From contig JAITXT010000019.1 in assembly GCA_031284585.1 (NCBI GenBank), positions 21,208 through 85,207 on the forward strand: a stretch of DNA of 64,000 bases. Reading direction: 5' to 3'. A program made the translations under genes and the position numbers. Position 1 is the first letter of the stretch; the number at the start of each line of letters is the position of its first letter. Origin of the DNA: Acholeplasmatales bacterium (GTDB taxonomy: Bacteria > Bacillota_I > Bacilli_A > Acholeplasmatales > Acholeplasmataceae). The notes beneath the pieces are model-generated. The model made no database searches. It saw nothing but the letters and a program-made list of their open reading frames with translations, and had not been told where the DNA came from. Below are positions 1 to 8,239 of the stretch, piece by piece.

Positions 1-1748
1 TCTAACTTTCCAATTAGATTTGTAAATAACAAATCATCTCCAGTTACTATTTGATCATTACCTAAACATTGATTAATAATATCAACTATTTGACTAGAAA
101 ACAATGGTTTTGGAACATATTTCACAATTCCAGCATTAGATGCTTGATCTTGGATTTCTGCCCATTCAGTAGATGAAATCATCATTACTAAAGCACTATT
201 TGTGATATCTCGTAGTTTATTTGCTAACTCAATACCATTCATTCCTGGCATTCTCCAATCTATAAAAACAATATGATAAGGATCTTTACGATGAGCTTCT
301 GCCATGAGACAAGCTCCAAATCCATCACTTGCAACTTCACAATTGAAACCCAGTGCATCCGCAATGTCTAAGAAGTATTCTCTAATTTCAAATGCATCAT
401 CTACAGCAAGTACTCTTAAATTCTTCCAGTTTACATCTTTATCTACTAATTTAGAAGGTTTAGTAGTGAAATCTTTTTCTAAGACAGTTGTAAATATGAA
501 TGTTGATCCTTCATTTTGATTAGATTCAACGGTGATCAATCCGCCTAGAAATTCAACTATTGATTTACTAATTGCAAGTCCTAATCCTGTTCCACCAAAT
601 TTTCTAGATATCGAACCATCTGCTTGTTCAAAGGATGTGAAAAGTCTTGCTTTTTGTTCATCTGTAATACCAATACCAGTATCTTTAACTGCAATTTTTA
701 ATACTAAATCTTGCTCACTTTCAAATATTTTAGTAATAGCTAGTGAGATTTTTCCATATTCAGGAGTAAATTTTACGGCATTAGACAATAGATTAGTAAT
801 TACTTGAGCTAGTCTTTGATCATCACTTATTAATTGACGATGAATATCGTGATCAATATTTACTAAAAATTCTTGTTTCTTCTCATCAACTTTGAAATTA
901 ATTACATTAGCTGTTTTTATAACCATCTTTTCAAAATCAAAAGATTGTTTGAAGGTTTCAAGTTTATTAGCTTCAATTTTAGACATATCAAGGATATCAT
1001 TAATAACTCCTAGTAAATGAACAGAAGCTTCTTTGATTTTATCTAGGCAATACTCTTTTCTTTCGGTTGATTTAGAACTCATTGCGATATTTGTCATACC
1101 TATAATCGCATTCATTGGGGTTCTTATTTCATGACTCATATTTGCTAAAAAGTCGCCTTTTGCTCTACTTGCTACTTCTGCTTTCTTACGTTGATTAATT
1201 ATTTCTGTATTATCAGTGATAAGTACTAGATCTCCATCGTAATCACCATCTACTATAACTGGTACGATATTGATTTCACATTCATAATATTTCGTATCAT
1301 CAAAAGTTATTCTATCAAAATAAGAAATTGATTTTAGACTTCTTTCGGTTTCTTTAATTGTTTGGTCTAATTTAACACTCCAATTTCTATCAACAATTTC
1401 AACTGTTAATTCACTTATTGAGTGATTATATATTTCTTTAAAAGATTCTAATCTTAGAGCACCAATTAGGGCATCAGTTGAGAAAACAATATATCCAATC
1501 TTATTAACCAAAAAAGTAATAGAAGGAGAGTATTTCAAAAATAATCCGATATTTCTATCTAAGATAGCTTGTTCTTTTTCTTTGAAAAGTTTATAATTAT
1601 CAAAAGCAACTTGAATTTTCTTATATCTTTCAATTAATAATTGATTAGTTCTTAATTGACTATCTAAACTATTTTTTTCTCTTTTTAATTTTTTTATTTC
1701 TTCTTGTAACGATTCAAGCGTTACTTCGTTTTTAAATTCTTCTGCCAT
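1..1748 (-). CDS. hybrid histidine kinase with PAS-like and receiver domains (C-terminus beyond window edge)
   Basis: This is a two-component hybrid sensor kinase read from position 1748 to the left edge, about 582 codons with no stop, so its C-terminus is missing. I translated it by hand. Residues about 5-65 are charged and coiled-coil-like, and about 70-190 look like a PAS fold. A HisKA domain follows with the motif MSHEMRTPMNA or its EIR form, with the phospho-accepting His at about residue 206. The HATPase has an N box (NLLSNAVKFTP) and GGTGLGLAISK. A receiver domain follows with its acceptor Asp at about residue 497 in FIDWRMPG. I see no membrane segment, so the input should be cytoplasmic. 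Its ATG immediately follows the stop codon of the FIST gene at 1749, with no good ribosome site of its own, which suggests translational coupling and a shared signalling job. The kinase core is a close paralog of the one at 45337-47988. A second receiver probably lies beyond the edge. Confidence 0.9.
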   Translation of the reverse strand, partial: MAEEFKNEVTLESLQEEIKKLKREKNSLDSQLRTNQLLIERYKKIQVAFDNYKLFKEKEQAILDRNIGLFLKYSPSITFLVNKIGYIVFSTDALIGALRLESFKEIYNHSISELTVEIVDRNWSVKLDQTIKETERSLKSISYFDRITFDDTKYYECEINIVPVIVDGDYDGDLVLITDNTEIINQRKKAEVASRAKGDFLANMSHEIRTPMNAIIGMTNIAMSSKSTERKEYCLDKIKEASVHLLGVINDILDMSKIEANKLETFKQSFDFEKMVIKTANVINFKVDEKKQEFLVNIDHDIHRQLISDDQRLAQVITNLLSNAVKFTPEYGKISLAITKIFESEQDLVLKIAVKDTGIGITDEQKARLFTSFEQADGSISRKFGGTGLGLAISKSIVEFLGGLITVESNQNEGSTFIFTTVLEKDFTTKPSKLVDKDVNWKNLRVLAVDDAFEIREYFLDIADALGFNCEVASDGFGACLMAEAHRKDPYHIVFIDWRMPGMNGIELANKLRDITNSALVMMISSTEWAEIQDQASNAGIVKYVPKPLFSSQIVDIINQCLGNDQIVTGDDLLFTNLIGKL

Positions 1749-2918
1749 TTAGAATATACAAATTATGAACGAGTTATCATGGAAAATATTAACATATTTA
1801 CCTTTGATTAAAACTGGACATAATTCCCCTCCTGCTAATGATACTGAATAATTATATTCATCCCCTAAAATATCACGAACTGTTTCAAATTCTTGATAAA
1901 CATCAAACATCAAGGTTGAATTTCTAGTGGCACATGAGAAAGCAAGAATATTTCTTGCATTAGGATTTTCTTTGATTGCCTCAGTTAATATTTCAGTTGT
2001 AGATGGAATAACTATTTCTTTGGTTAAATAAGAAATATAGAATTTAGCACCTTTTATTAATTCACCACCGAATAAACCATAACCTGTGCCTTTGAAATTA
2101 TTTGATAACATTACTCTAGAATAAATTCTATCGGTACCTTCTAATTTAACTAGAACTAGAATAAATTCGATTCCTGAACTACTATTTAAAAGATGTTTAG
2201 AATAAAAAGAACTGAAAGGTTCATTATCAATTGATTTTACTAATGGTCCTTCACAATCTGTAATTACATGAACTTGAGAAAATTTAAAACTATTACCTAC
2301 AGTTCCTACGTAAAACTTAGGATTAAAATCAACATCATCGATAAGAATATAACAAATACTTAAACGAGATACTTCATTATTGTAAAAAGTAAACAAAGGA
2401 GAATCATTGCTAAAACCAAAACCATCATAAGATAGAAGACCAAAAACAGGAACATCTCCAGAGGCCTTATTAAATGCTCTTACATAACTATCACCGTTAT
2501 TATTTTCGGTTAAAGGACAAAGTGCTAAAATAAGTTTTGGAGTTCCCTTAAATTGTTTTAAAGCTTCAGTATAGGAGTCTCCTACTTCATCATAACATTC
2601 TCCAGGACTTAAAGGTCTTGTTTTATAAGCTCCAAAATTAGCGGTATCTGATGTCAAAACTGAAAGGGAAAGGGAAGTTAGGGAGTCTGTATTCTTAGTT
2701 GATTCACCAGGAGTAACTAATCCTATGACAAAAAAAGGTAATTCTTTAACTAAATCAGATAAATACTCATTATCTGCTAAAAAAGTCGAATGACAAGTAA
2801 TATAACCAATCGAGTTTTTAAGTAGTTTTTCTGTCCCTCCTATTTCTTGTAAAAGTTCTAATGCTGCGTTTTTTGGATCAATTAGGTCAGAAGTAATTCC
2901 ATGCAAAGTTTTAATCAT
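1749..2918 (-). CDS. FIST-domain (FIST_N + FIST_C) sensory protein
   Basis: The product resembles FIST proteins, which known work treats as small-ligand sensory domains that often accompany signalling proteins. Visible signs are the N-terminal half around NSIGYITCHSTFLADNE, the LALCPLTENNNGD and SGDVPVFGLLSYDG stretches, and a C-terminal half ending around LAFSCATRNSTL and SLAGGELCPV, which is typical of FIST_C. There is no transmembrane segment. I chose the ATG at 2918 (MIKTLHG) because a GAGGGTGGTG ribosome site lies just upstream; an ATG 30 bases earlier at 2948 would add ten residues and lacks a site. The next gene on the strand is a hybrid histidine kinase starting at the base after the stop codon, so this is likely the ligand-binding partner of that kinase. 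The ligand cannot be read from the sequence. Confidence 0.75.
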   Translation of the reverse strand: MIKTLHGITSDLIDPKNAALELLQEIGGTEKLLKNSIGYITCHSTFLADNEYLSDLVKELPFFVIGLVTPGESTKNTDSLTSLSLSVLTSDTANFGAYKTRPLSPGECYDEVGDSYTEALKQFKGTPKLILALCPLTENNNGDSYVRAFNKASGDVPVFGLLSYDGFGFSNDSPLFTFYNNEVSRLSICYILIDDVDFNPKFYVGTVGNSFKFSQVHVITDCEGPLVKSIDNEPFSSFYSKHLLNSSSGIEFILVLVKLEGTDRIYSRVMLSNNFKGTGYGLFGGELIKGAKFYISYLTKEIVIPSTTEILTEAIKENPNARNILAFSCATRNSTLMFDVYQEFETVRDILGDEYNYSVSLAGGELCPVLIKGKYVNIFHDNSFIICIF

Positions 2919-2948
2919 TTTTTCACCACCCTCTTTTAAATTATACAA

Positions 2949-3201
2949 TTTTTTTAAATACGTTTTGTTAAATTTACAAATTAATCTAAAAAAAGTAATT
3001 TATTTTTCATGTGAATTTAATAATTCAGGATATTAAGAATATAAATAGATGATTTTTTTACTATTTAACTAAAAAAAATAAATAATTAAGTTATATTACT
3101 ATTTTTTTATTTAATATGCAAAACATACGAAATTTACCGAAATTAAGTTAAAATAGCAAATTGTGGGGTTTCTTATTATAATATAAGGTGAGGTATTTTA
3201 A
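2949..3201. other. divergent intergenic region
   Basis: About 250 bases of extremely A+T-rich DNA separate the minus-strand FIST gene from the plus-strand acetyltransferase-like gene. Apart from the compact promoter at 3177-3194 I see no hairpin, small gene or obvious operator. Confidence 0.5.
3177..3194 (+). promoter_or_regulatory. compact -10 / ribosome-site module for the GNAT-ADH pair
   Basis: TATAAT at 3177-3182 is followed after seven bases by the ribosome site GAGGT at 3190-3194 and then ATG at 3202. Transcription from this -10 would begin roughly at the ribosome site, giving a leader of only a dozen bases. A good -35 hexamer is not visible. The same arrangement recurs at 6220, 24504, 41528 and 62686. 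Confidence 0.45.
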
Positions 3202-3750
3202 ATGAGCGTTCTTTATAGAAAAGCACGACCTAGCGACATCCAAGGTATCTGGAAAGTAATCGGTAAAAGTTTGGATGATAGTTACAAAAAATTTGATAAG
3301 AATCCTCTTAAACTCGGTGCTGCTTTAAAATCTGGGATTAACGTAGACTGTTTTTATGTTGCTATTATGGATAACATGTTTCTAATTGGAGTTCTTGGTA
3401 TTTCATCTATAAACAAAAATGCAGTTGAACCTAAATTAAAGTCTTTTATTGGTTCTTTTGGGGTTATTAAAGGAATAAGAAACTATAATATTTTTAAAAA
3501 AAGTAATTTAGTTCCCATAAAATTAAATGATTTATCTGCTTATGTCCATTATGCTTGTGTTTTAAAAGAACATCAGAAACATGGGGTTTTTAAACAGATG
3601 TTAGCTAAAGCATTATCCGATTTGAAATACTATGATTATTACGCAAGTGCGCCTAAATATGATTTGACTTATAAAGAAATAATGACACATTTGTCATTTA
3701 ATAATTTCGAAGAAAGGAAAGATAAATTTATTTTAATAAGGAGAAAATAA
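3202..3750 (+). CDS. GNAT-like N-acetyltransferase
   Basis: A 182-residue soluble protein that looks like a GNAT acetyltransferase. The N-terminus (VLYRKARPSDIQGIWKVIGK) has the usual strand-helix opening, the middle (FYVAIMDNMFLIGVLGI) the antiparallel strands, and HYACVLKEHQKHGVFKQML fits the acetyl-CoA-binding motif A, where Q-x-x-G is followed by a helix. Conservation is weak, so the substrate is unknown and the family call is tentative. Its stop codon overlaps the start of the iron alcohol dehydrogenase by one base, so the two are cotranslated. The promoter directly upstream is a compact -10/GAGGT module. Confidence 0.6.
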   Translation: MSVLYRKARPSDIQGIWKVIGKSLDDSYKKFDKNPLKLGAALKSGINVDCFYVAIMDNMFLIGVLGISSINKNAVEPKLKSFIGSFGVIKGIRNYNIFKKSNLVPIKLNDLSAYVHYACVLKEHQKHGVFKQMLAKALSDLKYYDYYASAPKYDLTYKEIMTHLSFNNFEERKDKFILIRRK

Positions 3751-4928
3751 TGGAAAATTTTGATTTTTGTTCACCTACTAGGATTATTTTTGGTGAGAAT
3801 TCACTTAGTGAAGTTGGTAAAATAATTAATGAATATGGATATTCTAATATCCTCATTCATTATGGAAGTGAAAGAATTAAGAAGAATGGTATTTTAGATG
3901 AAGTAATTAGTTTAATTGAGAAAGAACATATTAATTATTTCTTACTAGGGGGAGTAGTTCCAAATCCCAGAGTAGACTTAATTAGAAAAGGAATAGATAT
4001 AGTTAGAAGTAATAAAATTGATTTTATTCTTGCTATTGGAGGAGGATCAGTTATTGATTATGATAAAGATGTTTATGATTTATATTTAGATAATTCTCTA
4101 GCCCCTAAAAAAGCTCTTCCATTAGGTTCTATTTTGACTATTCCAGCAGCTGGATCTGAAAGTAGTACAGGAAGTGTAGTATCAAATGATGAAGGTAATT
4201 TTAAACTCGCTTTAAATTTAGAAATTTTAAGACCAATATTCACCATTATGAATCCAGTTTATTTTACTACTTTACCTAAAATTGAGATGGCAAATGGTGT
4301 TTGTGATATGCTTTGTCATATTATGGAAAGATACTTTTCTAAAACTCATGATGTAGATTTTACGAAAGAGTTAAGTGAAGCTTTAATGAGAGTAATTATT
4401 AAAAATGGTCTTCTTCTTGCTAGAGACATGAAAAATATCTCTGCTTGGAGTGAAATAGGAATATCTGGTACTTTTGCTCATAATAATTTACTTGGAATTG
4501 GAAAATCTCAAGATTGGACAAGTCATAAACTTGAACATGAAGTTAGTGCATTATATAATATTGCCCATGGTACAGGACTTGCAATAATATTCCCTAGATG
4601 GATGAATTATATAATATCTGAAGATCAAGATTTATTATTTGAATTTGCGGTTAAAGTTTTTGGTGTTGAATATCCAAAAAATCATATTCTTAATGAAAGA
4701 GAAAAAAAGGAAATTAAATTAAAAGGAATTGAAAAACTATTAGTATTCTTTAAAGATCTAGGATTACCTAGTTCATTAAGTGATTTAGGAATTCATCCTG
4801 ATGAAGAAACTATTACTACTATGGCCTCTAAAGCAACTGGAAAAGCTTATAATAGCGAATTTAGATTAGGAAGTTTAAAGCAACTAGATTATCTAGATTG
4901 CATTAATATATATAAAAAGTGTCTCTAA
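3750..4928 (+). CDS. iron-containing alcohol dehydrogenase (YqhD/BdhA-like)
   Basis: A 392-residue group III (iron-dependent) alcohol dehydrogenase, cytosolic, expected to interconvert an aldehyde and an alcohol with NAD(P)H. The N-terminus FDFCSPTRIIFGENSL is typical, the nucleotide loop is AIGGGSVIDYDK, and PAAGSESS is the usual third motif. Candidate metal ligands are Asp186 and His190 (CDMLCHIMERYF), His263 and His273 (EHEVSALYNIAHGTGLA). The wording of the last motif is closest to the YqhD/butanol dehydrogenase branch. It starts inside the stop codon of the acetyltransferase-like gene. It converges on the minus-strand acyltransferase gene with only five bases between stops, and no terminator hairpin is visible there. 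Natural substrate is unknown; a role in fermentative redox balance is inference. Confidence 0.9.
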   Translation: MENFDFCSPTRIIFGENSLSEVGKIINEYGYSNILIHYGSERIKKNGILDEVISLIEKEHINYFLLGGVVPNPRVDLIRKGIDIVRSNKIDFILAIGGGSVIDYDKDVYDLYLDNSLAPKKALPLGSILTIPAAGSESSTGSVVSNDEGNFKLALNLEILRPIFTIMNPVYFTTLPKIEMANGVCDMLCHIMERYFSKTHDVDFTKELSEALMRVIIKNGLLLARDMKNISAWSEIGISGTFAHNNLLGIGKSQDWTSHKLEHEVSALYNIAHGTGLAIIFPRWMNYIISEDQDLLFEFAVKVFGVEYPKNHILNEREKKEIKLKGIEKLLVFFKDLGLPSSLSDLGIHPDEETITTMASKATGKAYNSEFRLGSLKQLDYLDCINIYKKCL

Positions 4929-4933
4929 TTTAA

Positions 4934-6211
4934 TTATTTATTTTTTTCTTTATCTAGTTTATATAATTCTTCGGTTGCGATTGCTAATTTTTGAATTCTA
5001 ATTTTATCTTTTTCTTCAACAATAAAAAAGAAGGTGTCATCTCTAGTAGATAAAGAGAAAATATCATTATTTTTTAAATAAGGAAATTTATATTCGGCGT
5101 GAAGACCATAGTTTTCACTTGGTTTTTTAACAACTCTAAAATTCTCCCCATTATAATTACCAGTAACCACAAATCCATTACAGTCATGAACTATATGACA
5201 TACTCCTATATCATAGAATTTAGAAGGGTGGGGAAGAGTAAAGGTTTTCGCGTCAATTTCAAAATGATATAATCCACTTTCTAATTCTTTTTTTACTTCA
5301 GCTCTTTCATATGAATACCAAAGAGGTATATTATTAAATAAAGTATCGCCATCTTTTCTTTCAAGAAGACCGTTTGGAAGTAAATCTGAGGTTACATTAC
5401 ATTTTGAACAAGATATTAAATGATTCTTGGTGTAAGTTGTAAAATCAGATCCACAGTAAGGACATTTATAAAGTATTTTTTGAAGTCCTTCTGCCCTATT
5501 CTTTTCCGTAATTAAAATATTATTATCTAATTGATATTGGTATTCGTTATAAACAAATTTTTTATTTAAAATATCTTCTATTTCTTGGATACTTAAAAGA
5601 GATATCTCTTCTTTAGTAATTATTTGTTCTATTACTGATTGAATGGGAAGTTTTCTTTTTCCTCCAGTCGCCCAATTTGGATTTGCAAGATGGTGACCTT
5701 TAAATAGATGAAGAACTACAGGAACTCCTAAATGTTTGATAACTTTAGCTAGTCTTTTTGAATCTATATCACTTTGACTTCCCTGAACACAATAACGTGC
5801 TTCTGGATATATGCAACAAACATTCTTGTATTTATTTACAACAACATCAAATTGTTTTAACAAGGAGATTGAAGACGTAAATTTTCTTTTTGGAAAAGAA
5901 CCTACTGTTTCAAGTAACCAAGTATTAATTCTAAAACCATCAATACTTACAACATTATTTATTCTTCTTGGAAAATTAACAAGAGAATTAACCATAAAAT
6001 CAAGAAATTGCATGTGGTTACAAAGAAGTAAATATGGGCGTTTTAAACCTTTCATATTTATTCTATAAGTTTTCCTCTTGTAGCCTAAAAGGATAAAAAA
6101 ACTCACTATCCATACCACAAAAAGAGTCCAAATAGCTTGTCTTTTTGGTTTTTTTGAGAAGTTATAGTGTTTGACGTTACTTTTATAATTTAAATTATCA
6201 TTTATTTCCAT
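4934..6211 (-). CDS. PlsC-family 1-acylglycerol-3-phosphate acyltransferase with C-terminal zinc ribbon
   Basis: The first 240 residues form a membrane-anchored lysophosphatidate acyltransferase domain: a hydrophobic helix at about 27-44, the HX4D catalytic motif (NHMQFLD, His66 and Asp71), and a later YPEARY stretch in the place of the acceptor-binding EGTR motif. The family attaches a second acyl chain in phospholipid synthesis. At 425 residues it is much longer than the usual 200-260. The extra part holds a four-cysteine zinc ribbon at about 248-272 (CPYC and CSKC) and a further ~130 residues of strand-rich sequence I do not recognise. The gene is the last of a minus-strand run and has its own compact promoter at 6220-6241. 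Confidence 0.8.
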   Translation of the reverse strand: MEINDNLNYKSNVKHYNFSKKPKRQAIWTLFVVWIVSFFILLGYKRKTYRINMKGLKRPYLLLCNHMQFLDFMVNSLVNFPRRINNVVSIDGFRINTWLLETVGSFPKRKFTSSISLLKQFDVVVNKYKNVCCIYPEARYCVQGSQSDIDSKRLAKVIKHLGVPVVLHLFKGHHLANPNWATGGKRKLPIQSVIEQIITKEEISLLSIQEIEDILNKKFVYNEYQYQLDNNILITEKNRAEGLQKILYKCPYCGSDFTTYTKNHLISCSKCNVTSDLLPNGLLERKDGDTLFNNIPLWYSYERAEVKKELESGLYHFEIDAKTFTLPHPSKFYDIGVCHIVHDCNGFVVTGNYNGENFRVVKKPSENYGLHAEYKFPYLKNNDIFSLSTRDDTFFFIVEEKDKIRIQKLAIATEELYKLDKEKNK

Positions 6212-6219
6212 AATTTAAT

Positions 6220-6241
6220 ACCTCACCGTAAATATATTATC
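6220..6241 (-). promoter_or_regulatory. compact -10 / GAGGT module of the PlsC-like gene
   Basis: Read on the minus strand, GATAAT at 6241-6236 is followed by GTGAGGTA (GAGGT at 6224-6220) and the ATG at 6211. The leader would be under 20 bases. This copy is the weakest of the five because the -10 is imperfect. Confidence 0.35.
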
Positions 6242-7598
6242 ACAAAAAACTAATTTCTTGGACAAAATTAACCTTTTTTTTGATTGTTTGGAGTGCAAGA
6301 GGTAAAAATATGCAAAAAACAATAAATTCTGAAATAGGATAAGCAAGCCAAAAATAATTTTTATCCGCAAGTAATGTAAATAAATAAGCTATAGGTAATA
6401 GAAGAACTAATTGTCTAAGTAAAGACATGGCAAGGGATTTAATTCCTGAACCTAGACTTTGAAAAACATTAGTAAGAGGAATAGATAAAGATGCGAAAAT
6501 AAAATTAATTGAAATTAGTCTTAAAGCAAATGCACCATACTCTTTTAAATCACTATTACTATTAAAGAAATCCATAAGGAATTTTGGAAAAATCATAAAA
6601 ATGAGGAAACCTAATAATCCAATTCCAAATGAATAAACAAGAGTTAGATTAAAAGTTTTTTTGAATCTAATAGGATTATTGTTTCCATAGTTATAAGCAA
6701 GGATCGGCAAACTTCCCTGCATCAGTCCAAAAATAGGCATAAATACAAAAGATTGAAGTTTAAAGTAAATTCCAAGTACTTTGATAGCATAATTGATATC
6801 TTTCACAAAAATATTTAGAATAATAATTGTAAATGAACTAATAGAATTCATGATCATAGCCGGTAAACCAATAATACATATTTCTTTAATAATTTCATAA
6901 TCTGGTCTTAAAAAATATTTAGGAATGATCATTAAATCTTGTTTTAAACGGGTATATGAAAAAATGGATACTAATAGCGCCGCAAATTGTCCTATTACGG
7001 TTGCGATAGCGGCCCCACTAATTCCTAAATTAAAGAGGAAAATAAATATAGGATCAAGAATGATATTAGTTATTGCACCTACTAATTGTCCAATCATAGG
7101 CATTTTCATATTTCCTGTTGCTTGAAGACATCTAGATAAACTTATTTCTAAGAGAACAAAGGTGCTTCCAATTAAACAAATAGATAAATATGAAACACCA
7201 TAATCAATAATATTTTCATTTGACGTAAATAATTGCATGAATACTCTAGGAATAAAAATACCTATTAAAATAAAAATTATTCCGGAAACTAAAGACAAAA
7301 AAATTGAATTATTTAAAGTTTTATTTGCTTTATCAACCTTAGATTCTCCAAGTGATCTAGCAACCAGTGAATTAGCACCCACTCCTATTCCCACTGCGAA
7401 AGCAATTACTAACATTTGAAGTGGAAAAGCAATGCTTACAGCATCAAGATAGGAATCATTTTTCCAAGAAACAAAGATAGTATCTACGATATTGTAAAGG
7501 GCTTGAACAAACATCGAAAAAATAGCTGGTAGGCTCATAGCTATAAGAAGTTTGTTAACAGGTGTATTTTTTAATTTTTCGCTTTTTAGAATATCCAT
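6240..7598 (-). CDS. MATE-family multidrug/toxin exporter
   Basis: A 452-residue polytopic membrane protein with about twelve hydrophobic segments. The opening (PVNKLLIAMSLPAIFSMFVQ, then YNIVDTIFVS) and the internal repeat around LGLPAMIMNS and FGLMQGSLPILAYNYG are characteristic of MATE antiporters of the MepA/NorM type, which expel cationic drugs or metabolites using a Na+ or H+ gradient. Its ATG overlaps the stop codon of an XRE-type regulator by one base, so regulator and pump are made from one message. Substrate is unknown. Confidence 0.9.
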   Translation of the reverse strand: MDILKSEKLKNTPVNKLLIAMSLPAIFSMFVQALYNIVDTIFVSWKNDSYLDAVSIAFPLQMLVIAFAVGIGVGANSLVARSLGESKVDKANKTLNNSIFLSLVSGIIFILIGIFIPRVFMQLFTSNENIIDYGVSYLSICLIGSTFVLLEISLSRCLQATGNMKMPMIGQLVGAITNIILDPIFIFLFNLGISGAAIATVIGQFAALLVSIFSYTRLKQDLMIIPKYFLRPDYEIIKEICIIGLPAMIMNSISSFTIIILNIFVKDINYAIKVLGIYFKLQSFVFMPIFGLMQGSLPILAYNYGNNNPIRFKKTFNLTLVYSFGIGLLGFLIFMIFPKFLMDFFNSNSDLKEYGAFALRLISINFIFASLSIPLTNVFQSLGSGIKSLAMSLLRQLVLLLPIAYLFTLLADKNYFWLAYPISEFIVFCIFLPLALQTIKKKVNFVQEISFL

Positions 7599-8239
7599 TA
7601 TTTAATTTTATTTTTAGGTTTATTAATTTGGAAGTAGTACCATAGAATATTTAAAACACAAAGGGGACCAGATACTATGAAAATCAAATATTGATTTTGA
7701 ATTGTCGAGGCAAAGAAATAAAAGGTAAGAAATATGCACGCAACCGTTGTAATAATAATTACTAAAATAGCAATCATCGTATGAAAATATTTATGATCTA
7801 AGACATAAAAAACAAGAAGTACGACGGAAGAGATAGGAACCCCATAAATAAAAGATAGCCAGTATTTATCAATTCCTAAATATCCTAAAACAATTCCAAT
7901 GATTATTATTCCTAACCAAGAGATAGCATAAGCAAGATAGGGAATTATTTTTTTATGAGAAATTTCTTTTTTAGAAGATTTAGAATCTTTTTCACTATTA
8001 GTTTCTAATTCTATATTTTTTTTCTCGTTACCGATAAGTTCATCTAATTCGATTCCAAAAACCTCTGATAATTTTTGAAGCATAAAAATGTCAGGCAGAG
8101 ATTCTGCTCGCTCCCATTTACTTATTGCTTTATCAGAAACGTATAGTTTTTCTGATAAAGTTGCTTGAGTATAATTATTTTTCTTTCGGTATTTTAAGAT
8201 ATTTTCCGCAACTTTATTCTTAAGTTCTATTTCATTCAT
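7598..8239 (-). CDS. XRE-family regulator with C-terminal membrane domain
   Basis: Residues about 5-65 form an HTH_3/XRE DNA-binding domain (YRKKNNYTQATLSEKLYVSDKAISKWERAE in spirit, with the second helix at QATLSEKL and recognition helix at SDKAISKWE). After a charged linker (residues 65-95) come about four hydrophobic segments to residue 205, so the protein should be tethered in the membrane with the DNA-binding end inside. Such proteins often control an adjacent transporter. It is sandwiched between the AI-2E transporter gene (8-base overlap upstream) and the MATE gene (1-base overlap downstream), which suggests it responds to the state of the membrane or a pump substrate; this is inference. 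Confidence 0.8.
   Translation of the reverse strand: MNEIELKNKVAENILKYRKKNNYTQATLSEKLYVSDKAISKWERAESLPDIFMLQKLSEVFGIELDELIGNEKKNIELETNSEKDSKSSKKEISHKKIIPYLAYAISWLGIIIIGIVLGYLGIDKYWLSFIYGVPISSVVLLVFYVLDHKYFHTMIAILVIIITTVACIFLTFYFFASTIQNQYLIFIVSGPLCVLNILWYYFQINKPKNKIK

Noticed and set aside
304..807. Two plus-strand frames of 71 and 91 codons
   Set aside because: They lie antisense to the well-supported hybrid kinase on the minus strand and have no ribosome site or recognisable domain.
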